This document shows positions 41,923-48,859 of a DNA stretch of 64,000 bases, piece by piece. The position numbers and the translations under genes were made by a program. The stretch covers positions 1,984,001 to 2,048,000 of the forward strand of contig CAXXEF010000001.1 in the NCBI GenBank assembly GCA_963677825.2. The letters run 5' to 3'. Under the pieces are notes generated by a model that was not told the DNA's origin, did not search any database, and saw nothing but the letters and a program-made list of their open reading frames with translations. Numbering within the stretch: the first letter of the stretch is position 1; each line of letters opens with the position of its first letter. This DNA is from Sporobacter sp963677825 (GTDB lineage Bacteria > Bacillota > Clostridia > Oscillospirales > Oscillospiraceae).

Positions 41923-43713
41923 ATGAAAAAAGCGTTTAAATTGATAGTAGCCTTGGGTTTGGTTGTTTCCCTGTGTGTTTCCGGCGTAGCGGCCTTGATG
42001 CCCGATTCAACCATTTCCGGCCCAACCCCTGCGTCTTTTGCGCAACCGTCCGGCGGCATGCCGTCCGAGGTTGTTCAAACAAAAACGCTGCTGAGGCCAA
42101 GGCCCTTGCAGCACCTTGCTCTAACTGACGAACTTGCTGAGTTTGCTGCAGAATCGTTTGACGACTTTCTAGCCGTCGCTGTCGATCAGCTTGTAGCGCG
42201 CAACACGGTTTTTACGGTGCAGTTCAACTGCACATACGCAGAATATGCGTACATATTTGATGAAACCGATAATATATTCAACGATTTCTATTCGTATGAC
42301 CTGCCCTATACACTGTCCGACTTGGACTATATGAAAAGACAATTGAAGGAATTTACCCTTTATGGCGAATGGAACGAAGAGTATTTGCTGGTTACATTCG
42401 TAGTTGGGTATTGGACAACAAAGGAGCAGGAGGATTATGTTGACGAAACAGTCGATCTCATCCTCGAGGATCTGGACGTTTACGCCGCTAGCCAATATGA
42501 AAAGATTAAAAAGGTTCATGACTATATCATCGCGCACGTGGAGTACGACAACGACTATCTGCGCTATACGGCGTACGACGCGCTACATGACGGTTTAGCG
42601 GTCTGTCAGGGATATGCATTGCTGACATATCGAATGCTGATTGAGCTGAACGTACCGGTGCGGTATATTTCTGGATTAACAGAGTACAACGACCCAACCA
42701 GTCGGCACGGCTGGAACATCGTGAAGATTGGCTCGGTTTGGTACAATTTCGACGCCACTTGGGATGATGGGTCGAACTCAGTTAAATATTTTCTGAAAAG
42801 CAACCGTAGTTTTCCGGAGCATTACCGGGAAGACGAATTTTTAACCGACGCGTTCAACGACGCACACCCCATGTCGTTGACGGATTATTCGTCGTCGAAA
42901 GATTATACGTTTGTGTACGAGTTATCGCTGCCGTTTTCGTCGGTTGAGCTTGAGGTTGGGGACAGTTTCGACTTTGTACCGTCTATCACGCCGAGCGACG
43001 CAACAGACGACGACCTGTCCATCAGTCAGACCGATACGACCATTGTATCGCTTGGCGGCGGAATTTCAGGAGGCGTGATAGTGACGGCGCTTGCGCCTGG
43101 TGAGACCGTCGTTACAGCTAAAGCGACGGACGGTAGCGGTGCAACTGTTTCATGTAACGTGAGAGTTTATGACGTGCAGCCGCTGCACGACTGGGGTGAG
43201 GGCCCCGTCACGGCGCTGCGCGAGCGCGGCGTCGTGCCGCCAGACTTGTTGGTCGGCGCGCAGGAGGCGATTACGCGCGCGCAGTTCACGGCGCTGATGG
43301 TGCAGATTTACGAGTACGCAAAGGGCGTGTACACGCTACAAGATCCGTCGCCGTTTACAGACATCGCGGACAACAAATATGCACTCGAGATTGAAAAAGC
43401 CTATGAGCTCGGGCTTGCTAACGGCGTTGGAGACAACCTCTTTAGCCCCAACGGCACGCTTACGCGTGAGCAGTGCGCCAAGCTCGTCGGCACGATCGCC
43501 GGAATCATCAACGAAACGCCCGTCGAATCGGACATCGAGCTGCCATACGGCGACGTCGACGCAATCCAGAGCTGGGCGCTCGTATACGTGCGCTACGCGC
43601 TCGAATACGGGCTAATGAACGGTATGGGCGTCGACTTTGCGCCGTCGGCGACGCTCACACGTGAGCAGGCACTCGTCATCGCCGAGCGGATGATCGAGAA
43701 ATACTCTTGGTAA
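41923..43713 (+). CDS. Exported S-layer-anchored protein with transglutaminase-like and Ig-like domains
   Basis: A 596-residue protein. Signal peptide KLIVALGLVVSLCVSGVAA; transglutaminase-like domain at about 190-290 with triad Cys228 (LAVCQGYALLTYR), His262 (SRHGWNIVKIG) and Asp277 (YNFDATWDDG); an Ig-like (BIG2-type) domain (VELEVGDSFDFVPSITPSDA to CNVRVYD); then three S-layer-homology units (ITRAQFTALMVQ, FTDIADNKYALEIEKAYELG with LTREQCAKLV, and LEYGLMNGMGVDFAPS with LTREQALVIAERMI). It is thus held on the cell wall and may cleave or modify wall polymers or external peptides. AAGGAG precedes ATG 41923. Confidence 0.88.
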   Translation: MKKAFKLIVALGLVVSLCVSGVAALMPDSTISGPTPASFAQPSGGMPSEVVQTKTLLRPRPLQHLALTDELAEFAAESFDDFLAVAVDQLVARNTVFTVQFNCTYAEYAYIFDETDNIFNDFYSYDLPYTLSDLDYMKRQLKEFTLYGEWNEEYLLVTFVVGYWTTKEQEDYVDETVDLILEDLDVYAASQYEKIKKVHDYIIAHVEYDNDYLRYTAYDALHDGLAVCQGYALLTYRMLIELNVPVRYISGLTEYNDPTSRHGWNIVKIGSVWYNFDATWDDGSNSVKYFLKSNRSFPEHYREDEFLTDAFNDAHPMSLTDYSSSKDYTFVYELSLPFSSVELEVGDSFDFVPSITPSDATDDDLSISQTDTTIVSLGGGISGGVIVTALAPGETVVTAKATDGSGATVSCNVRVYDVQPLHDWGEGPVTALRERGVVPPDLLVGAQEAITRAQFTALMVQIYEYAKGVYTLQDPSPFTDIADNKYALEIEKAYELGLANGVGDNLFSPNGTLTREQCAKLVGTIAGIINETPVESDIELPYGDVDAIQSWALVYVRYALEYGLMNGMGVDFAPSATLTREQALVIAERMIEKYSW

Positions 43714-43715
43714 AG

Positions 43716-43744
43716 CTGTAGGGGGGACGTTGTCCCCCCTACAG
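43716..43744 (+). other. Strong hairpin after the S-layer protein gene
   Basis: CTGTAGGGGGGAC-GTT-GTCCCCCCTACAG, 13-bp perfect arms. No T tract follows. The core TAGGGGG..CCCCCTA resembles the second hairpin in the nifK-nifE array, so it may be a dispersed palindromic element of this genome. Confidence 0.6.
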
Positions 43745-43856
43745 ACCGAAGCGCGGCATCGGATACCCTCCTCGCCGCCGTAACCGGCGGCGGACGCGCC
43801 GCGATCGGCGCGGGCAGTTATGTTTGTCGAGAAGTGAATTCCCGATAAACGAATAT

Positions 43857-43884
43857 AAAAAGGCGGCCGTTAGGCCGCCTTTTT
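43857..43884. terminator. Bidirectional terminator at the end of the leftward Mo-enzyme operon
   Basis: AAAAAGGCGGCC-GTTA-GGCCGCCTTTTT. It lies just past the stop at 43897 and also faces the S-layer gene. Confidence 0.9.
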
Positions 43885-43896
43885 GCGTTTGAATGT

Positions 43897-44709
43897 TTAC
43901 TTTTTGTCGAGCGGGAGGTCGCCGAGGTTGACGTCCTTCGTCGCGTCGATATTGTCGATGACCTTGAATTCAAAGCCGTCGGCCTCGATGACGAGATCGT
44001 ATTTGCCTTTTGCGAGATCCTTGAACCAGAAGTCGCCATAGGAATCCGTCACGACCTCGACGGTCTTACCGCCGTTCGTCAGGCGGCACCGTGCGCCGAT
44101 GACGACCTCTTTTTCAATCGGGTCGTACACCGTCCCGGCGACGAATTTGCCGGGGATGTTACGGTAGTAGACGCGTGGGCGGTTGCCCGTTTCAGGCTGT
44201 AGCACCGTCGCGCCGATAATGAAGTCCTGCAAATCTGATTCTTCGCCGAAGAGCATCGCGTCTGTCGGGCACGCGTCGACGCAGCGCGGCAGTGCTTGGC
44301 CGTTGTCTAAGAGATGCGCGCAGCCGGTGCATTTTTGCGCGATGTGTAAGTCGTCGTTGAAGTAGATGATGTCGTACGGGCAAGCGGTCATGCAGTCGCC
44401 GCAGCCGGTACATTTTTCGGGGTCGATCAAGACAAGTCCGTCGTCGCGCCGTGTGATAGCACCGGCATCGCACGCGCTCATGCACGTGGCATTGTCACAG
44501 TGGTTGCACAGCTGAGAGATGTAGTGGATTTTCACCTTCGGGATGCTCCCGCCGACGTGCTCGTGCACTTTGCACCAGAACTGGCCGATCTCCGGCTGAG
44601 GCTTGGCGTACGGCGACCAGTCATTGCCGGCGTGCTCGTCTTTGCACGCGAGCTGACAGTTATAACAGCCGTTGCACTTGGCAACGTCAATACAAAATAC
44701 TTTGGCCAT
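43897..44709 (-). CDS. Fe-S subunit of a transhydroxylase-family molybdoenzyme (four-cluster type)
   Basis: A ~270-residue electron-transfer subunit. Sixteen cysteines lie in four sets: CNGCYNCQLAC, CNHCDNATCMSAC, CTGCGDCMTAC and KCTGCAHLL with PRCVDAC, so four [4Fe-4S] clusters are expected. The last ~85 residues (AGTVYDPIEKEVVIGARCRL, GDFWFKDLAKGKYDLVIEAD) form a Cna-B/transthyretin-like beta domain, as in the beta chain of Pelobacter pyrogallol-phloroglucinol transhydroxylase. That enzyme and the second beta chain here (51535) have only three clusters, so this subunit is distinct. ATG 44709 is two bases after the alpha stop: a coupled pair. Confidence 0.9.
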   Translation of the reverse strand: MAKVFCIDVAKCNGCYNCQLACKDEHAGNDWSPYAKPQPEIGQFWCKVHEHVGGSIPKVKIHYISQLCNHCDNATCMSACDAGAITRRDDGLVLIDPEKCTGCGDCMTACPYDIIYFNDDLHIAQKCTGCAHLLDNGQALPRCVDACPTDAMLFGEESDLQDFIIGATVLQPETGNRPRVYYRNIPGKFVAGTVYDPIEKEVVIGARCRLTNGGKTVEVVTDSYGDFWFKDLAKGKYDLVIEADGFEFKVIDNIDATKDVNLGDLPLDKK

Positions 44710-44711
44710 GG

Positions 44712-47444
44712 TTATGCCTCCTCCTTGTTGCCGATCATCCAGCCATCCAGACATACGCCGGCCGCGTTGTCGACCGTGCGTGCAAACGCCTCCGGATAGT
44801 CGCGCTGCCAGGCGGCCATTTCCTCGTCGGTGACCTTTTGCACCTCAACCAGGAAACCGGACGTTGCCATACCGGTCGCGTGGCGTGATGTCATCGCCGA
44901 CGGTGTGATGCAGTTGATCGCACCGCCGCGGTCAAGCTTACCGGGAATGATCGGATCAAGCCGCGCGCCATGGTCGACGTAGCAGGTATTTGGGATCAGC
45001 CGCTCTGTGACGTATGCGCCGCACAGTACCACGCCGCGCTCGTTGAATACTTTGACGATATCGCCGTGGGCGATGCCGCGCTTTTCGGCCTCTTCGGTGC
45101 TCAGCCAGACCGGTTCGTATTGGTAGCCGTCCTTGCAGCGCACCTTCATCGTCCCGACCTCGCGATTCCAGATGATATCGTCACACTGGGCGTGCATGCG
45201 CCAGCGGCCGTGATTGGACATGCATAATAGCGGATATTTTTCCGCGCGGCCGCTCGACAGGCGCTCGTCATGCGTTTCGCCCGTTTCGATCCAGTGGGCG
45301 ACGGGCGGGCGCTCGTCGTCGTCGGGCATGAAGCGCTCCAGATACGTCGAGGAGTACTCGAGCTTGCCCGTCGGTGTCGACAGCGGATGGTTGTCCGGGT
45401 CTTTGAAGAAGTCGTACATCCCGGCGGGAAGATCTTGGACGTTGGGCTTGCACGGGACAACGTAGATGCGTTGCTTTTTGAATTCGTCCCAGCTCATGCG
45501 CTCCTCGCAGCCGGATGCTTTGTAGAAAAACCGTACACGATCCTTTTCGGACATGTTGCACGTGTACATATCGTAATACTCCTGCCCGAGTTTCTCGGCG
45601 ACTTTCGCGCATACATCGAAATCCGTAAGCGACTCGCCGACAGGCGGGCAGCACGGCTCTTCCAGATAGACAGACACAAATGCGCCGCTTGAAAGATCGT
45701 TGCCGATGTCGTTCATCTCGTGCTTCGTGGCAACGGGAAAGATGATATCGGCGAAGTAGCAGTCGTTTTCCAGCCAGGGGTGCTGGGCGACAATGCATTC
45801 GATGTCGGGATGCTGCATGGCTCTTTGCGTCATGTGCCCATCGTTCCAACAGGTGACCTGACACGGCGCGTCCGTCCACATCATGTGGATTTTCGACATA
45901 CCCGGGCGCGGATAGACCATTTTTTCAAGCTGATAGTCCGTCGTCGGCAGGCGGCAGCCCGCCGCGTTGGGAATCTGGCTAGACGAGAAGCATTGCAGCC
46001 CGTACCATTCGGCGTGCCCGTCGAGGATCGCCTTGTGGATGAGTACGCGCGGAATGAACTGCTGGGGCGCCGGGAACTGGCGGAACAGCTCGATGAGCTC
46101 CGGTGCGCGCTCGGCCTGCTCGGGCGAGAGCGTGAAGCGGTCCATGTTAATGGACGGATGCACGTCGCCGTCGACGGGGCGAAGCGGGTCGGCGATGTGC
46201 GGGATGGCCGGCATGAACTCGCCTTGATACGGGATGGGGAAATCCTTATTCCAGAGATTAAACTCGATCATTTTTGCCTGATGAACACCGGGGCTGCCGA
46301 CGGCGCGCATCCCTAAGAGCATGACCTCCAGGCGCGCCGGCTCCGTTGCATACGGGCCGCGGATATGTCCGCCGCCGTTGGAGTGCATAATAGACGCGGT
46401 TTTCTTGGCCCAGTCGCGCGCAAGGGCTTTGATCGTCCACTCCGCAACGCCGCATTTTTCGCTGGCCCAGGCGGGCGTTTTCGGCTCGCCGTCTTCACGG
46501 CCGAGGACGTAGTCTTCAAATTTATCAAAGCCGTAGGCGTGCGTGTCGATGTACTCTTTTTCATAGGTGCCCTCTGTCAGCCACACGTAGGCAATCGCCA
46601 GTTGGAGCGCCGCGTCCGTGCCGGGCAGGACGGGAATCCATTTGTCGGCGTGGACAGCAGCGCCGTAGTTGAGGTCGGGGGAAACGTAGACGCTCTTGAT
46701 GCCGATTTTCGTAAACCAGTAGCACAGGCGGCTGGGCAGCTGACCGACAACGCCCAGCGGCGTCGTCTCCGGGTCGCAGCCCCAGAAGAGCAGCAGGTCG
46801 GCGTGCTCGGCGATGTCGGGATACAGGTTGGTCATCGGCATCATCTCGCCGACAGGCTCGCAGCCCCACACGTGCTTGGCGCCCCAGAACCAGCCCTCCC
46901 AGCTGTCCATGTTGCGCATTTGCAGCGTGTAGCCGCCCATCAGCGCCAGCAGACGGTTCGGGCAGCCGTGGCTGGGCGCGACGTGCTTGCCCTCGCCGTG
47001 CATGTCGGCCTGACACAGCACCGCCTCCGGTCCGTATTTTTCCTTGATGCGCTCCAGCTCGTCCGCGACGATCTGCGCGGCCTCATCCCAGGAGATGCGT
47101 TCGTATTTCGATTTGCCGCGGTTTTGCGGATTGCGTTCGCCCTTGGGATCCCAGTCGACGCGTTTGAGCGGATAGCGAACGCGGTTGGGAGAATAGACGC
47201 GTGATTTATACCCCAGACCGAACGGCGAGATTGTCACGCGATCGGGCGCTTTGAAGGTGCTGCCGCGTGCGTCGATCTGCCAAGGGTTGCAGTATTTGTC
47301 GGTGTATTCCTTATCATAGCGATACGGACGGATACGCGTGATCCTGTCATCGTTTGAATCGACAAGACACGGCCCGCCGGACTCCGGCCCCATCAGGCTG
47401 AAGCTGATGATATTCTGTTTGTCGGGCGTAAATTTGTTGTTCAT
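44712..47444 (-). CDS. Large bis-MGD molybdoenzyme subunit, paralogue of pyrogallol transhydroxylase alpha chain
   Basis: A 910-residue DMSO-reductase-family subunit, cytosolic (no Tat signal). No N-terminal [4Fe-4S] motif is present, as in the Pelobacter transhydroxylase alpha chain. The Mo-ligand segment is kept: Asp180-Ser181-Trp182 (MDSWEGWFWG) align with Asp174-Ser175-Trp176 of the Pelobacter enzyme, and His149 with its His144; but the Tyr152/Arg153 pair is replaced (Pro/Ser), so the substrate pocket differs. Likely substrates are polyhydroxylated aromatics (a hydroxylase, dehydroxylase or transhydroxylase). Related pairs include resorcinol hydroxylase and gut catechol dehydroxylases. 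It is divergent from the second, more canonical pair. Confidence 0.88.
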   Translation of the reverse strand: MNNKFTPDKQNIISFSLMGPESGGPCLVDSNDDRITRIRPYRYDKEYTDKYCNPWQIDARGSTFKAPDRVTISPFGLGYKSRVYSPNRVRYPLKRVDWDPKGERNPQNRGKSKYERISWDEAAQIVADELERIKEKYGPEAVLCQADMHGEGKHVAPSHGCPNRLLALMGGYTLQMRNMDSWEGWFWGAKHVWGCEPVGEMMPMTNLYPDIAEHADLLLFWGCDPETTPLGVVGQLPSRLCYWFTKIGIKSVYVSPDLNYGAAVHADKWIPVLPGTDAALQLAIAYVWLTEGTYEKEYIDTHAYGFDKFEDYVLGREDGEPKTPAWASEKCGVAEWTIKALARDWAKKTASIMHSNGGGHIRGPYATEPARLEVMLLGMRAVGSPGVHQAKMIEFNLWNKDFPIPYQGEFMPAIPHIADPLRPVDGDVHPSINMDRFTLSPEQAERAPELIELFRQFPAPQQFIPRVLIHKAILDGHAEWYGLQCFSSSQIPNAAGCRLPTTDYQLEKMVYPRPGMSKIHMMWTDAPCQVTCWNDGHMTQRAMQHPDIECIVAQHPWLENDCYFADIIFPVATKHEMNDIGNDLSSGAFVSVYLEEPCCPPVGESLTDFDVCAKVAEKLGQEYYDMYTCNMSEKDRVRFFYKASGCEERMSWDEFKKQRIYVVPCKPNVQDLPAGMYDFFKDPDNHPLSTPTGKLEYSSTYLERFMPDDDERPPVAHWIETGETHDERLSSGRAEKYPLLCMSNHGRWRMHAQCDDIIWNREVGTMKVRCKDGYQYEPVWLSTEEAEKRGIAHGDIVKVFNERGVVLCGAYVTERLIPNTCYVDHGARLDPIIPGKLDRGGAINCITPSAMTSRHATGMATSGFLVEVQKVTDEEMAAWQRDYPEAFARTVDNAAGVCLDGWMIGNKEEA

Positions 47445-47582
47445 GTCTTACCTCTTGTTCCGATGCAATGTGACTTTTAAGTTCGTTGGTTGTCTCGCGG
47501 CTGATGCCGCCGGACGGCAGAGCGCTGTGCAGTTATCCGTCTACGGCACCAAATGCTTGCAACGCAAGCTCCGCGCATGTAT

Positions 47583-47611
47583 AGTATACATAACAATGCT
47601 CGGAATGTGAA
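47583..47611 (-). promoter_or_regulatory. Promoter candidate of the leftward Mo-enzyme operon
   Basis: On the minus strand, TTCACA (47611-47606), 17 bp, TATACT (47588-47583). The untranslated leader would be about 130 nt. Weaker -35 box; no 19-bp spacer, unlike the rightward promoter. Confidence 0.4.
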
Positions 47612-47718
47612 ACAGAATCGAAATCGGCCGTAACAACCATCAGGCTGTTACGCAACCACCGATTCTTAAAAACTCCATATTTTTATGTATGTCGCCGTAT
47701 AAAAATCCGGGTATTAGG

Positions 47719-47749
47719 GTTGACATTGGTATTGTTCTAAGGTTTATAA
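47719..47749 (+). promoter_or_regulatory. MerR-type promoter (19-bp spacer) of the rightward transhydroxylase operon
   Basis: TTGACA (47719-47724), 19 bp TTGGTATTGTTCTAAGGTT, TATAAT (47744-47749). The spacer and boxes match the promoter at 55655-55685 at 27 of 31 positions. Consensus boxes with an over-long spacer are the hallmark of MerR-activated promoters; the MerR gene at 54711-55520 is the likely regulator. The remaining part of 47445-47879 holds a short hairpin (CGTAACA..TGTTACG, 47629-47652) and otherwise nothing recognised. Confidence 0.7.
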
Positions 47750-47879
47750 TTTATAACGTATGCGGCGTCATGCCGGATGCGCTTTTCCTGACGCGGCACA
47801 GCCAGCTTGAATGCCGGCAGGCGCGCCGTGGAATACTGACAATCTGCGTGGCTGTACGCACGAGAAAGGGGGCCGGCGG

Positions 47880-48293
47880 ATGGACGTTAACCTAAGCGTT
47901 TTGGAAAAAGACGGACAAGCAATACTCGACGAACTGAAGAGCGGCAATATGGTCGTCGTACGCTCGAAAAACGACTTCCTGTATGTTTTACAGTTCGACA
48001 AGAAATTTCATATGTTCTCACACACGCCCGGCGCGACGGGCGGCGGACAAAAGCAGTTTCCCGTTGACGACAAGTACACCGCCGTCGTCAAAAACCTCGC
48101 CACGCTTGCCGATGCTGTTTTCAAAGTCGAGTTTGACCGCTCGATGAATCTTTACGGTGTGCTGGCAAGCGCAGAAGAAGGCATCCTGTCGCTGTTTCCG
48201 GGCGGCGATCGGGAGGGCGACGCGGACGTCGAGTTTATCATCCCGGACAAAGAATCCGACGACAAAGGCGATACCGCTGATGTGGATAATTAA
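47880..48293 (+). CDS. Unrecognised 137-residue protein, first gene of the transhydroxylase operon
   Basis: The start MDVNLSVLEKDGQAILDELK follows GAAAGGGGGCC. The protein has an alpha/beta core with VVVRSKNDFLYVLQFDKKF and AVFKVEFDRSMNLYGVLAS, no cysteines, no signal and no membrane helix; the C-terminal 25 residues are very acidic (DKESDDKGDTADVDN). I do not recognise it. It leads an operon of two other small proteins and the transhydroxylase-type enzyme, under the MerR-type promoter, so a chaperone, cofactor-insertion or substrate-sensing role for the Mo enzyme is plausible but unproven. Confidence 0.65.
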   Translation: MDVNLSVLEKDGQAILDELKSGNMVVVRSKNDFLYVLQFDKKFHMFSHTPGATGGGQKQFPVDDKYTAVVKNLATLADAVFKVEFDRSMNLYGVLASAEEGILSLFPGGDREGDADVEFIIPDKESDDKGDTADVDN

Positions 48294-48316
48294 GATTATA
48301 AGGAGGAGGACGTAAA

Positions 48317-48568
48317 GTGGGAAAAATCTCAATCGGGAGCGCTCAGGAGCTTCAGGCGGCTATGTCAAAATGGCTTGGCGAGTTCCCGGGCGATGTTATC
48401 TGTGCCCGGCAGATTTGGTATGAAGGTCTTGGCGGATACGGCGTACCGACCCCGGCCGACATGGAAGCCATGGAAGGCGTTTTGAACAGCCTGGACGGCT
48501 GGAAAAACGTTGGAAACGTGCGTTACGAGAAATTCGGCGCGCAAAACAGCTGGAAACGCGTCAAATAA
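48317..48568 (+). CDS. Unrecognised 83-residue protein in the transhydroxylase operon
   Basis: GTG 48317 follows a strong AGGAGGAGG. The protein MGKISIGSAQELQAAMSKWL, EFPGDVICARQIWYEGLGGYG, TPADMEAMEGVLNSLDGWKN and KFGAQNSWKRVK looks like a compact soluble domain rich in Trp and Gly; it has no known motif. It is 23 bp after the 137-residue gene and 31 bp before the 66-residue gene, so it is co-transcribed. Function unknown. Confidence 0.65.
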   Translation: MGKISIGSAQELQAAMSKWLGEFPGDVICARQIWYEGLGGYGVPTPADMEAMEGVLNSLDGWKNVGNVRYEKFGAQNSWKRVK

Positions 48569-48599
48569 TCTGAAGTTCGCCGAAAGGAGTAAGGTTTAA

Positions 48600-48800
48600 A
48601 TGGCCAATACAATGATGATTCAGCACATGTTCAAGCTCGGCGGCTTTTATAAAGCGCCGGACGGCAAGGTCTACAAGATTGTCGTTGCCGAGACGTGGAA
48701 CCTGCGCTGCTTCGAGATCGTCGACGGCAATATGGTCGGCAAGATGCTCAAGATCCATCCGGAATCGGACCTCGCGAAATCGCTCGTAGAGGTTGAATAA
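48600..48800 (+). CDS. Unrecognised 66-residue protein in the transhydroxylase operon
   Basis: ATG 48600 follows GAAAGGAGTAAGG. The protein MANTMMIQHMFKLGGFYKAP, DGKVYKIVVAETWNLRCFEIV, DGNMVGKMLKIHPESDLAKS is likely a small beta-barrel (SH3-like alternation of strands and DG turns) with one Cys. No family recognised. It lies 59 bp before the alpha subunit gene. The three small genes here have good ribosome sites and normal codon use, so all look real. Confidence 0.65.
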   Translation: MANTMMIQHMFKLGGFYKAPDGKVYKIVVAETWNLRCFEIVDGNMVGKMLKIHPESDLAKSLVEVE

Positions 48801-48859
48801 CCCCGCGCGCGGCAATCCGCGCCAACTACCCCACCAAACATACGCGAGGAGGAAAGGAA

